Below, in pieces: positions 1 to 7,940 of a stretch of 64,000 bases of DNA. The DNA comes from Methanobacteriota archaeon (lineage in GTDB: Archaea > Halobacteriota > Methanomicrobia > Methanomicrobiales > Methanomicrobiaceae). A program made the position numbers and the translations under genes. Below the pieces are notes generated by a model that saw nothing but the letters and a program-made list of their open reading frames with translations, had not been told where the DNA came from and made no database searches. The stretch is from positions 1 through 64,000 of the forward strand of contig JAENZA010000005.1 in assembly GCA_016841485.1 (NCBI GenBank). Reading direction: 5' to 3'. The stretch's first letter is position 1. Every line of letters starts with the position of its first letter.

Positions 1-328
1 GCATGCCGCCCGCACCGCGTACCATGCACTCGAGTGCGAGGCGGCGCAGAAGGCTGCCGCCGATCCCTCTCCTCTGCCGGCGCCGGGACGTGCCGAGATT
101 CATGATATGGCCGTAGGTCTCTTCTCCGGTATGTTCCATCCCGCCACAAACGAACCCGGCAATATCGTCATCCTCGACGGCCACAAAGAAGAGTTCCTGG
201 TAATATTGCAGTGCATCCCTGAATCCTTCCCCGTCCCACGGGTCGGTGAAAAGGTCCTGTTCCAGAGCCACAACCGCTGGAATATCGAAAGCGGTGGCCC
301 TCCTGAGTATATATGTAGTAGAGTTCAT
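1..328 (-). CDS. GNAT-family N-acetyltransferase, RimI-like (3' part missing)
   Basis: This gene runs off the left edge of the window; only the N-terminal 109 or so residues are present. The ATG at 328 opens a reading frame starting MNSTTYILRRATAFDIPAVV, the usual first strand and helix of a GNAT fold. It continues through DLFTDPWDGEGF, typical of RimI-type enzymes, and reaches the acetyl-CoA pyrophosphate-binding signature RRRQRRGIGGSLL near the window edge. Family knowledge says that such enzymes transfer acetyl groups to protein N-termini or small amines; the substrate cannot be read here. It is divergent from the DUF1015 gene and shares a 78-bp promoter gap with it. Confidence 0.85.
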   Translation of the reverse strand, partial: MNSTTYILRRATAFDIPAVVALEQDLFTDPWDGEGFRDALQYYQELFFVAVEDDDIAGFVCGGMEHTGEETYGHIMNLGTSRRRQRRGIGGSLLRRLALECMVRGAGGM

Positions 329-406
329 ATTGCATTGATCGGGATACTCATATTACGCTTTACAGCCAATAAATAACGCACCCACATCCCGGGCAGGCAC
401 AGATCC

Positions 407-1669
407 ATGGTAAAGATATTCAGTTTCCGGGCACTCCGGCCAGAACCCGCCGAGGCGCAGAACATTGCCTCCGTTCCGTATGATGTCGTCTCGACGGCTG
501 AATCACGGGAGATCCTTGAGAAAAACCCGAAGAGTTTCCTTCGCGTCATCCGTTCCGAGGCGACGCTGGGGGATGTCGACCCCTCCGACCCGTCGGTCTA
601 CAGGGCGGCAAAAGAGCACCTTGACGAGATGGTTGCTGAGGGGCTCCTTTCCCGTGACGCAGAACCGGGCATTTATCTCTACCGCGTCAAGCAGGGCGGC
701 AGTATCTACACGGGCTTCGTCGCGAATGTCAGCGTCGATGATTATCTGGAAAACAGGATCAAACGCCATGAACACACCCGGTACGACAAGGAAGAGGACC
801 GGACGCAGCATATCACCAACACCGGCACTCACACGGGGCTTGTTGTTCTTCTCTACCGTGACCCCGGTGAGATCTTCAGGTATGTCTCCTCTCTTGTTCC
901 CGAGGGCGAACCGGACGGCGTCGTCAAGACCGATAGCGGTGTTGTCCACGAGGTCTTCAGGGTTGCCCACCCGGAGGCGATTGCACAGCTCACCGGTCTC
1001 TTCGAAGACGTGGACGCCCTCTATATCGCCGACGGCCACCACCGGGCCAAGTCATCGGTGAATGTGGCAACCCGCCGTCGTGAGGAAGGTACCTGCACCC
1101 CTGAAGTGGAGCGCTTCATGGCGATCATATTTGCCCAGAACCGCGTGAAGATCCACGGCTACAGCAGGCTGGTAACCGATCTCGGTGAGTACACCCCGGA
1201 GAGTTTCATGGAAGCGCTCTCCGGTCTCTTCGAGGTACGGCCGTATGGGGAGATCGATGATACGGTCTTTTGCATCCCCCCGCTTCGTGAGTCCGCAGAG
1301 CGTCTGCATGTGATGCACATGTACCTGGGCGGGGCATGGTACGAGCTCTCACGTCCGGTGGACCCGGCTCTCGACCGCATCGCCGCCCTCGACGTCTCGG
1401 TTCTCCAGAAGGAAGTGATGGAGGGCATGCTCGGGATCACCGATCCCCGCGGCGACCCGCGGCTCCAGTATCTCGGCGGTGCACGCCCGCTTGCCGATCT
1501 GAGCGAAAAGGTCGATTCCGGGGAGTTTGCCGTTGCCTTCTCCATGCAACCGGTCGATGTCGAGGACGTGCTCTCCATCGCCGACGCCGGCGGGGTCATG
1601 CCGCCGAAATCGACATGGTTCGAACCGAAACTTCTCTCGGGTCTCGTCCTTCATACGATCAACGAATAG
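407..1669 (+). CDS. DUF1015 (COG4198) family protein
   Basis: A 420-residue soluble protein of the DUF1015 family. Diagnostic segments are VPYDVV near residues 23-28, RHEHTR near 120-125, the DGHHR motif at residues 209-213, and the C-terminal block MPPKSTWFEPKL from residue 398. The DGHHR motif is shared with ParB/sulfiredoxin-fold free-serine kinases (SerK, SbnI), so a small-molecule kinase role is a possible inference but is not shown. The length is normal for the family. The start at 407 lies about 30 bases after an AT-rich TATA-like stretch (369-378), giving a short leader without a strong ribosome-binding site. The gene stands alone on its strand, divergent from the acetyltransferase. 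Confidence 0.88.
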   Translation: MVKIFSFRALRPEPAEAQNIASVPYDVVSTAESREILEKNPKSFLRVIRSEATLGDVDPSDPSVYRAAKEHLDEMVAEGLLSRDAEPGIYLYRVKQGGSIYTGFVANVSVDDYLENRIKRHEHTRYDKEEDRTQHITNTGTHTGLVVLLYRDPGEIFRYVSSLVPEGEPDGVVKTDSGVVHEVFRVAHPEAIAQLTGLFEDVDALYIADGHHRAKSSVNVATRRREEGTCTPEVERFMAIIFAQNRVKIHGYSRLVTDLGEYTPESFMEALSGLFEVRPYGEIDDTVFCIPPLRESAERLHVMHMYLGGAWYELSRPVDPALDRIAALDVSVLQKEVMEGMLGITDPRGDPRLQYLGGARPLADLSEKVDSGEFAVAFSMQPVDVEDVLSIADAGGVMPPKSTWFEPKLLSGLVLHTINE

Positions 1670-1746
1670 CGGATCAGAACCGCACAATTTTCCTTTTCTT
1701 CCCTCCGCCGCGCATAGTGCGCAGCATTGGCATTGCGAAACTGCCG

Positions 1747-1878
1747 TTCAAATGGCGCATGAAGATGATTTGAAAAATTTTAGAGCGTTTTTTGCCCGAA
1801 GGGTGCCCGTATTGGCGAAATGTTCCCAGTGAGCGTGGTATTTACGGCTGGTTTGCTCAAAAACCCCTTCAAATGGCG
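1747..1878 (+). repeat. 11-bp direct repeat pair upstream of the pilin operon
   Basis: The 11-mer TTCAAATGGCG occurs at 1747-1757 and again at 1868-1878, 121 bp apart, inside the 282-bp gap before the lipoprotein gene. The second copy ends 24 bp upstream of the TATA box. It could be a binding site for a regulator of the downstream operon, but only the repetition is seen. Confidence 0.5.
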
Positions 1879-1901
1879 TAAAAATTGAGGATTTGGATAT
1901 G

Positions 1902-1943
1902 AATATTTATATGCAGTCAATCTAATAAGAACAATAGGAAGGA
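1902..1943 (+). promoter_or_regulatory. TATA box and ribosome-binding site of the pilin-like operon
   Basis: An AT-rich box AATATTTATA at 1902-1911 is preceded by a purine-rich stretch that could be a BRE. The predicted transcription start is near 1935, and a purine-rich ribosome-binding site AGGAAGGA lies at 1936-1943, eight bases before the ATG at 1952. This is the only clear promoter for the six genes that follow. Confidence 0.6.
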
Positions 1944-1951
1944 TCTTCTTT

Positions 1952-2518
1952 ATGCAACAATATCTCTCCGCGGTGATAATTGGATCCTTATGTTTCTGCT
2001 GTACCTGTGGCTGTCTTGAGAGTGCTTCCGGTGCACCGGATTCGGGCATCGAAGGGATGGCAGGGGAGGGGACCACATCCTTTCTTCTGGGCGATGCGAT
2101 CGCCGCCCTCGATGCCGGTATCGCCGATTCACTGTTCTCCTTTTCCGGGTATTCATTGTATACTGTGGTAGGGAGCGGTGTGAACAGTGACGGTGCCGCA
2201 GAGAGCTGGTCGCTTCTGATCGTTCCCGAGGGTGACAACGAAACCCGTCTTCTCACCTTCACCGGGAACAGCTGGCAGGATGCCGTGTGGCCGGAAGAAC
2301 CCGGCAATGACACCGCAGCATGCTGTCTTGATGACATTCTCATGCCGGAGGAACTTTACGCACAGAACAGGGGGGTATTAGAAGAGATGATGACAGGAAA
2401 CGGGGTTGATACGACCGATATCGAGCTTGCCGGGGGAGTCTACCATGTCCGGGCCCGGGACGTCTCCGATATGCGGGAGTTACGGTTTGATGCACGGACC
2501 GGGGAGCCGGTGCAATGA
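1952..2518 (+). CDS. Secreted lipoprotein-like protein heading the pilin-like operon
   Basis: A 188-residue protein with an N-terminal hydrophobic segment (residues 5-18) and a cluster of cysteines (14, 16, 17, 19, 21). Cys21 after TCG is a weak lipobox, so membrane attachment as a lipoprotein is likely but not certain. The rest is acidic and soluble and I recognise no domain. Its stop codon overlaps the ATG of the next gene (ATGA at 2515-2518), so it is translationally coupled to the pilin-like genes and probably works outside the cell with them. It could be an assembly or anchoring factor; this is inferred only from position. Confidence 0.75.
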   Translation: MQQYLSAVIIGSLCFCCTCGCLESASGAPDSGIEGMAGEGTTSFLLGDAIAALDAGIADSLFSFSGYSLYTVVGSGVNSDGAAESWSLLIVPEGDNETRLLTFTGNSWQDAVWPEEPGNDTAACCLDDILMPEELYAQNRGVLEEMMTGNGVDTTDIELAGGVYHVRARDVSDMRELRFDARTGEPVQ

Positions 2519-3648
2519 GCAGGAGAGAGGAATACAACGAAGATGGTGTGCTGTCCATCGATTTTCTCGCAGGGTTTACCATCTTCATGATTGCCCTTAT
2601 CATGGTGATCTCCCTCCTGCCGGGAATTTTGGCAGGCATCGAGAGTGAGGGAATTGACTATGATGCGGTTGCCTACCGGACGTCGGTGATCCTGGTCGAA
2701 GACCCGGGATGGCCGTCGAACCCGGCATGGAACCAGCTGGATGAAATCCACAAGGCTGATATCGAGCGGATGGGGCTGTCGCTTTCAAAGGACACCCCGA
2801 ATATCCTCTCCCGGGAGAAGATCGACCTGTTCTTCCACCAGCCGGGCACCTTTGCCTTTGATGAGGGCGACTACCGGTCAAAGGTGATCTTCGGGGATAT
2901 TCCGTATCTCTACAACTTCTCGCTGAGGATTGATGGCGAATCGACGATGTCCGTCGGACAGGAGATCCCGGAGAGTAGCTATGGGTACCAGCGGCGGCTC
3001 GTGAAGGTAAAGGAAGACAGTTTTGCGCATATTGATTTCACCGACCCGAATCATGCCGACTACAGTGCGAATACCGTTGCGTGGAATGTGACGGACGGTC
3101 CCCACGAGGCGGACTTTGCCGTTGAGATGGACTATGGCGAACTCTATGACCGATCCATCAGCCCCGCTTACCGGATCGATCCCCGCAGCGAAGAGCTTGG
3201 ATTTGACATGCAGGGCATGATGGCCAATCTTGACATCGCTCAGCTCACGGACGGCATGAAGCTGGAGAAGGTCCGGCTCTATAAGGTCCTTGACGACGGC
3301 TCGTCCCAAGTGCTTCCATATAACTGGAACGACTGGAACAACGAGACCTATGTCTTCTATTTCGGTGATGCTTACGGTTCTGAAACGCCTTCAAAACTCA
3401 ATGGGTCATCGTCATTCCCGAAGCCGATCGAGAATAACACCTATATCAAGATGAAGCTGAACCCGCCCCTGCCGTTCTCTGATGAGATGACATCGGGATT
3501 GCGGGTGAACTTCACTTTCAGCTACAATTGGACCGGTAGTGCCCCGACCCTCTATTACCTCAGCGGCATCCACAAGTATGACTATAATCCAGTCAATGTC
3601 ACCCAACCGTCACTGAAGGACGGCGTGATGGAGGTGGCGGTATGGTAA
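2515..3648 (+). CDS. Large type IV pilin-like surface protein
   Basis: A 377-residue protein with a short charged leader, the motif NEDG at residues 8-11, then a hydrophobic helix at about 12-40 and a long extracellular-type beta-rich domain. This is the layout of a class III signal peptide followed by the pilin polymerisation helix; an Asp lies at position +5 if cleavage follows Gly11, where many pilins carry Glu. The leader has acidic residues before the glycine rather than the common Lys/Arg-Gly. Several Asn-X-Ser/Thr sequons suggest N-glycosylation. It is coupled to the lipoprotein gene by ATGA and overlaps the next gene by 7 bp. At this size it is more likely a minor or adhesive subunit than a filament-building major pilin. 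Confidence 0.75.
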   Translation: MSRREEYNEDGVLSIDFLAGFTIFMIALIMVISLLPGILAGIESEGIDYDAVAYRTSVILVEDPGWPSNPAWNQLDEIHKADIERMGLSLSKDTPNILSREKIDLFFHQPGTFAFDEGDYRSKVIFGDIPYLYNFSLRIDGESTMSVGQEIPESSYGYQRRLVKVKEDSFAHIDFTDPNHADYSANTVAWNVTDGPHEADFAVEMDYGELYDRSISPAYRIDPRSEELGFDMQGMMANLDIAQLTDGMKLEKVRLYKVLDDGSSQVLPYNWNDWNNETYVFYFGDAYGSETPSKLNGSSSFPKPIENNTYIKMKLNPPLPFSDEMTSGLRVNFTFSYNWTGSAPTLYYLSGIHKYDYNPVNVTQPSLKDGVMEVAVW

Positions 3649-4214
3649 TGAATGACGAGGGGCAGCTCTACACCATCGAGGGGATTACAGCGGGCATCAT
3701 CATGCTCCTGACCGCCTACATAGTCTTCTCCACCGGTTTCGTCTTCACGCCCGGCGATGCGCACATCGCCGACATGCAGCTCCAGCAGCTGGGGTATGAC
3801 GCTCTTCTGGTTATGGATACGCCGGTGTCTGACGGGGATGAGAGCAGGCTGCAGACGCTGATTGCGACATCGAACGTCGCAGACTTTACCAATGAGTTCA
3901 GTGCGAATCTGAGTATCGGAACGGGTGCCACATATATGGAAAATCCACCACACATCGTGGATACGCGGACTCAGTGGAATGCAACGATCTACTACCGCGA
4001 TAAGCAGAGTGATCAGGTTTATTCATATTCATTCGGACATTCGTCCGATGGCGGTGACTTTGTCACCCGCGAACCGGCGATCTCTGTGACGAGGTATGTG
4101 TACCTTGAGGATAAACCGAATAATCTCAATCTGATATCCTCAGAAGCAAACAGTAAAATGGACGACAATGAGGAACAGATGGTCCTGATGGAGGTGTTGT
4201 TATGGAGAGGTTAG
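3642..4214 (+). CDS. Type IV pilin-like protein
   Basis: A 190-residue protein starting MVMNDEGQLYTIEG. The motif NDEG precedes a hydrophobic helix (about residues 8-32) with Glu at +6 from the glycine, then a soluble domain. A ribosome-binding site GGAGGTG lies five bases before the ATG at 3642; a second ATG at 3648 overlaps the upstream stop as TAATG and is an alternative start. It overlaps both neighbours, as expected for subunits made in fixed proportion. No catalytic motif is visible. The class III signal-peptide reading is inferred from the layout shared with the four other genes. Confidence 0.73.
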   Translation: MVMNDEGQLYTIEGITAGIIMLLTAYIVFSTGFVFTPGDAHIADMQLQQLGYDALLVMDTPVSDGDESRLQTLIATSNVADFTNEFSANLSIGTGATYMENPPHIVDTRTQWNATIYYRDKQSDQVYSYSFGHSSDGGDFVTREPAISVTRYVYLEDKPNNLNLISSEANSKMDDNEEQMVLMEVLLWRG

Positions 4215-4606
4215 ACGACGAGGGGCAGTGGATTGTCCTGATGGGGGTGGTGGTCGCAACCGGTATGTTCATTCTTGCAATCATCATCAACCAGGCACCG
4301 ATGGTCGGGCAGTCGACGTCGGAGGCGGTGCTGGAGTTTCCGAAAAACGAGATACAGGATATCCGGTATCATCTCGCTCCAATAGCGGCATTGGGCAACG
4401 ACACGGATAATATGACTCTCGAGCAGAGAATCCGGGCCGATATGCAGGCCCTTTCAATGGGACGCAACAACGTGGTACTGGATTTTGACATCTACCGTGA
4501 TACGGGATTTGAAGATCTCTTCTACCGGTACAACGAGTTGGACATTCACTACAACAACGGGGTGACAACATATGATGAGGAATACTCGGTGCCGGTCCGG
4601 CTGTAG
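4202..4606 (+). CDS. Small type IV pilin-like protein
   Basis: A 134-residue protein starting MERLDDEGQWIVLMGVVV. The DDEG motif is followed by a hydrophobic helix (about residues 9-29) and a soluble domain of roughly 100 residues. It has an excellent ribosome-binding site (GGAGGTG five bases before the ATG) and overlaps the preceding gene by 13 bp. Unlike its neighbours it has no acidic residue near +5 or +6 after the putative cleavage site, which in bacterial systems marks minor pilins that cap a filament. That comparison is an inference; only the sequence layout is seen. Confidence 0.72.
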   Translation: MERLDDEGQWIVLMGVVVATGMFILAIIINQAPMVGQSTSEAVLEFPKNEIQDIRYHLAPIAALGNDTDNMTLEQRIRADMQALSMGRNNVVLDFDIYRDTGFEDLFYRYNELDIHYNNGVTTYDEEYSVPVRL

Positions 4607-4607
4607 G

Positions 4608-5054
4608 ATGCGACGACTCAACGAGGACGGGATCTCGACAATGACCGAGTATCTCTCGATCACCGCCATCGTCATCGTGATGTTCATCATCATGACGCTT
4701 GTCGTGAATGCGGCACTGGTGGAGGGCCCGTCGAACACGCTGAAGTACCATGCCTACGTGGACATCGGCAACGGTGTCTCCACGAGGATGGTGGAGATGT
4801 ACGCAATTGCGCCGCAGAACGGGGAGATCAGAACGATCTTCGACCTCCCGGACGATGTGGCGAACCAGGATTACTACGTCGAGGTCGATGCCGATACCGA
4901 CGAGGATGGGAAACGGTTCCAGCTGATACGGGTGACCGACGGGACGACGATGTCGGAAATTGCGATCGCCGGTATCGGGCGGACACGCGGGGTGACCGGC
5001 CGGACGAGCGGTGCCGGACAGAATGTGATTTACTATAATTCGGAGGGTGTCTGA
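4608..5054 (+). CDS. Type IV pilin-like protein
   Basis: A 148-residue protein starting MRRLNEDGISTMTEYLSI from the ATG at 4608, one base after the preceding stop codon. A longer in-frame start at 4572 would lie inside the upstream gene and lacks support. The NEDG motif is followed by a hydrophobic helix with Glu at +6, then a soluble domain. The stop overlaps the next ATG (TGATG at 5052-5056). It shares its leader plan with the other four cassette members. Confidence 0.74.
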   Translation: MRRLNEDGISTMTEYLSITAIVIVMFIIMTLVVNAALVEGPSNTLKYHAYVDIGNGVSTRMVEMYAIAPQNGEIRTIFDLPDDVANQDYYVEVDADTDEDGKRFQLIRVTDGTTMSEIAIAGIGRTRGVTGRTSGAGQNVIYYNSEGV

Positions 5055-5869
5055 TGAAGAGAAATTGGGTGAAAGGAATGGATGATGACGGTGTCTCGGA
5101 GGCGATCGGGTTTATTCTCATCTTTACGATCGTCGTGCTCGGCATCTCGATTGTTACGCTCTACGGCTATCCCCTGCTGCAGAAGTCGCAGATAGGGTCG
5201 GATGAGCGGATTATGGAACAGAATATGATCACGCTGCAGAATGACCTGAAGATTCTCACGCTCTCCAACGTCCCCTACCGCGACACGACGATGGGCATCT
5301 CGGGAGGGTCGATCTTTGTGCTGGATTCAAACCAGACCGATGACGACAACCATAATTTCCAGGTTTGGTACGATAATGAGTCATATGCGCCTCTCAATGA
5401 GACATTCTCTCTCGGGGCCCTCCGTTTCATCTCTGCACAGGGTCAGGCGGCAATCTCCGTGGAGAACGGTGCGGTGGTAAAGCGGTACCAGGATGCCGAA
5501 GGGTCCACGATGGTGGCAGACCCGCGATGGTTCTATGACGAGACATATGATACGCTTGTGCTCTTCTTCACCGAGATTCAGGCTGACCGTGCCATGTCCG
5601 GTGACGGGATCGCAAACATCCAGATGAGTATGCTTGATCCACCGGAAGTTGTTGAAGATGTAACGTATGGCCCGGGATTAACCAGGCCTGTAGGGATCAC
5701 CTATCACAACGATGATGTCTTCAATTACAGCACCGCATGGGATAACTATCTGACCGGATCAACGATCCGGGATGGCGGATTCACCTATGATTCGGTACAG
5801 GATCGATATGAGATGAACGTCCACCGTCTCGTCATCAAGAAGTACACCGTAAAGATCGAAAGGGTCTGA
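5054..5869 (+). CDS. Archaeal pilin N-domain-like protein, last gene of the cassette
   Basis: A 271-residue protein with leader MKRNWVKGMDDDG followed by VSEAIGFILIFTIVV. This block is close to the AVSPVIG-type start of archaeal type IV pilins, making it the most recognisable pilin of the set. After the helix comes a beta-rich ectodomain with Asn-linked sequons. It has a GGAGGG ribosome-binding site and overlaps the previous stop by TGATG. The stop codon is built into a hairpin terminator, so the operon ends here. No pilus ATPase, platform protein or prepilin peptidase is in the window, so assembly must depend on machinery elsewhere. Confidence 0.78.
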   Translation: MKRNWVKGMDDDGVSEAIGFILIFTIVVLGISIVTLYGYPLLQKSQIGSDERIMEQNMITLQNDLKILTLSNVPYRDTTMGISGGSIFVLDSNQTDDDNHNFQVWYDNESYAPLNETFSLGALRFISAQGQAAISVENGAVVKRYQDAEGSTMVADPRWFYDETYDTLVLFFTEIQADRAMSGDGIANIQMSMLDPPEVVEDVTYGPGLTRPVGITYHNDDVFNYSTAWDNYLTGSTIRDGGFTYDSVQDRYEMNVHRLVIKKYTVKIERV

Positions 5870-5894
5870 AAAGACCTTCTTTTTTTTAAAAAAA
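5861..5894 (+). terminator. Hairpin plus poly-T terminator, likely bidirectional
   Basis: A seven-pair stem AGGGTCT / AGACCTT (one G-T pair) with a GAAA loop at 5861-5878 is followed by C and eight T residues (5880-5887). The adjacent run of seven A residues is a poly-T run on the other strand, 12-19 bases after the aIF1A stop. One short element therefore ends both convergent transcription units. The stem includes the stop codon of the last pilin-like gene. Confidence 0.75.
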
Positions 5895-5905
5895 TCGGGA
5901 AAATA

Positions 5906-6232
5906 TTAGAGATAGTTATTGCGCTGCAGCCACTCGACCTGGGGTCGGGTGTAGCGGTAGATAATATCGGCTTTTTCATCCTGGAAGTCCCACGGGACAA
6001 CGATCAGGATATCCCCTTCACGAATCCAGACACGCTTTTTGATCTTCCCTTTGATACGGCCGGTACGGGTGATGCCGTCGAAACAGCGTACCCTTATGTG
6101 GTTTGCCCCGAGCATCAGCTCGGCCGTGGCAAAAATTTCCCTATTTCTTTTATTGGGCAACCGTACACGTACGATCGCCGGTGCTTCATTACTACTGGAT
6201 TTTCTCCTGCTTGGGTGCGCCAGACGTCTCAC
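5906..6232 (-). CDS. eif1A: Translation initiation factor aIF1A
   Basis: A 108-residue protein with the eIF1A OB-fold: VRVRLPNKRNREIFATAELMLGANHIRVRCFDG followed in the same block by KGKIKKRVWIREGDI, then a C-terminal DIIYRYT. It helps bind initiator tRNA and mRNA on the small ribosomal subunit. The start shown is a GTG at 6232 directly against an AAGGAG sequence, and the TATA box lies only about 10 bases upstream. Initiation a little further inside the frame is therefore possible; no in-frame ATG precedes the conserved domain. It is convergent with the pilin operon and sits alone. Confidence 0.93.
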   Translation of the reverse strand: MRRLAHPSRRKSSSNEAPAIVRVRLPNKRNREIFATAELMLGANHIRVRCFDGITRTGRIKGKIKKRVWIREGDILIVVPWDFQDEKADIIYRYTRPQVEWLQRNNYL

Positions 6233-6239
6233 TCCTTCC

Positions 6240-6252
6240 TTATATATAATGC
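6240..6252 (-). promoter_or_regulatory. TATA box of aIF1A
   Basis: On the minus strand the sequence GCGCATTATATATAAGGA contains a strong TATA element at about 6241-6250. Standard archaeal spacing puts the transcription start near 6218-6222, slightly inside the annotated frame. This raises doubt about the GTG start and suggests a leaderless or very short-leader message. Confidence 0.6.
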
Positions 6253-6449
6253 GCTCTTTTCATAAAAAACCTTCATGGTGTCCGCATGTATGTATGAGGG
6301 CTGTTTAAAGGGTGGTGAAATCCGGTATCTGGTCCAATGCGGGGAAATGCTGCCGTTGTATGCAGCTGAAAAATGGAAGGAATGAATTTGAGGCTGGGAG
6401 GGGTGGGGGGGACCCCGTCCCCGTTGGGGGATCAGGAGAGCACCGGTAA

Positions 6450-7940
6450 TCAGGTAACCGTGATCTCTTCGTTTCTGGTCCTTGAGTGGTCACCAAGGCG
6501 GTTGTGTACGGTTAGGGTCACCGTGTAGGTGCCCGGACTGGTAAAGGTATGGGCCGGGTGCTGCTCGTCCGACGTCGTCCCGTCGCCGAAGTCCCAGTGC
6601 CAGGTGGACGGGTTGTTGGTCGACAAGTCGGTGAAGCTCACGGCAAGGGGTGCCGGTCCTTCCTGAACATCGCTCTCGAAGTCCGTCGACCTCTTCAGGA
6701 TGAGGAAGAGGAATGCACTGAGGAAGATGAGCAGGAGCAGCCAGACCCACCACGGGATGCCGCCGGCAAAGGTGAGGCCGCTCATCATCGGGAAGAGTTC
6801 GGCAAGTTCACCGAAGGGTTCGGAGTCGCCCTCTTCACCGATCGTTACCGGGGTTTCGTCAGGTCCCGGGCCCGGTTTATCAGTTGGTCCAGGCCCCGGA
6901 CCCTGCGTCTCCGTCGGAGTGGGGGTGGGGTCGTCATCATCATCGTCATCGTCGCCACCCTTGTTGTTAAACGAGAGGGGGAAGCCTGCCACAAGCCCTT
7001 CCCCGATGATGTAGGTATTCTCTTCATCCGGCGGGGTGTTGTCTCCCAGGGCATTTGTATAGAGTGGATATGCAGGGGTGATGGTATAGTCGACCAGCTG
7101 TGGTGAAGCGTGGGCATCTGCCTGGAGGTAGAAGACGGGGACCTTATCCTCCCCTGTTGTAATCACATGGGTCGTATTCCATGAACCCCCTGAGCTGATA
7201 GTAACCGTAGCATTGCCGAGCTCCGTCCGGTTCGTTCCCATCCGATCTTCGTGGAGTTCATACCAGAAGGTAATGTCCGCGTTGATGTCATCTTCTGCGG
7301 GATTGTTCACGGTATAGAGGGCCTTCCAGGCGGTCCCGTTATAGGACTTCACGACGCTGATGACCGGTGAGACCGTCGTTTCAATATCAACCGTGTCCAC
7401 GGCGGTGAAGTTCAGATAGCTCTTGTTCACATAGAAGGTATGCGTCCCCTTGGAATCCGGCGGGTTTGGAATAGTGAGCCGAACCGAAGCTGTATCGTTT
7501 GCGGGGATGGAGAGAGGCGCCAGGGTATCGTTGCCTGACATCATCAGCTCAGCGCAGTTTGTCCCGTTTGTCAGGGTGATCCGTTCGGAGGGGAGGAAGC
7601 GGGCAACGACCGAGGTTGGATAGTCATAGTCGTTGTGGACGATGTAATTCCAGTTGTACTTGTCTATCCTCTCCAGGGTGACATAGATATCAAACGGTGT
7701 TTTTGCGACCGTGCGGGTGTCGGTACCTGGGGGGAAATGTATCGGTGTCCCGCCGATCGTCATCGAAATTTCATCGCTGCTCTGAACAACAACCCAGTCT
7801 TTGTAGACGGTCTGGTTTGCAGGAGCGACGGTATAGTATACCGCCCGGTACTCATCGACGGTGGTGTCGGCCGCCATTGCAGGGACGATGCCGAGAAGGG
7901 CAATCAGGAGAATGCAGCTGAGTAAGCGAAGCGCCTTCAT
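6450..7940 (-). CDS. Secreted membrane-anchored protein with a PKD domain after the transmembrane helix
   Basis: A 496-residue protein. The ATG at 7940 overlaps the upstream stop (ATGA), which fixes the start over a longer in-frame one. A signal peptide (residues 1-24, ending AMA) leads to a beta-rich ectodomain with many Asn-X-Ser/Thr sites. An eight-Asp run and a Pro/Thr/Gly-rich linker follow at about residues 330-380, then a transmembrane helix (about 395-417) ending in Lys-Arg. A single PKD domain follows, with the signatures [13 protein letters not shown] and [15 protein letters not shown]. With a cleaved signal peptide the PKD domain should lie on the cytoplasmic side, which is unusual because PKD domains are normally extracellular. 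Last gene of the four-gene surface operon. Confidence 0.85.
   Translation of the reverse strand: MKALRLLSCILLIALLGIVPAMAADTTVDEYRAVYYTVAPANQTVYKDWVVVQSSDEISMTIGGTPIHFPPGTDTRTVAKTPFDIYVTLERIDKYNWNYIVHNDYDYPTSVVARFLPSERITLTNGTNCAELMMSGNDTLAPLSIPANDTASVRLTIPNPPDSKGTHTFYVNKSYLNFTAVDTVDIETTVSPVISVVKSYNGTAWKALYTVNNPAEDDINADITFWYELHEDRMGTNRTELGNATVTISSGGSWNTTHVITTGEDKVPVFYLQADAHASPQLVDYTITPAYPLYTNALGDNTPPDEENTYIIGEGLVAGFPLSFNNKGGDDDDDDDDPTPTPTETQGPGPGPTDKPGPGPDETPVTIGEEGDSEPFGELAELFPMMSGLTFAGGIPWWVWLLLLIFLSAFLFLILKRSTDFESDVQEGPAPLAVSFTDLSTNNPSTWHWDFGDGTTSDEQHPAHTFTSPGTYTVTLTVHNRLGDHSRTRNEEITVT

Noticed and set aside
6927-6955. Trinucleotide tract (CAT/CGT on the plus strand) like a microsatellite
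   Set aside because: It encodes the eight-Asp run of the PKD protein linker and uses mixed Asp codons, so it is coding low complexity rather than a repeat array.
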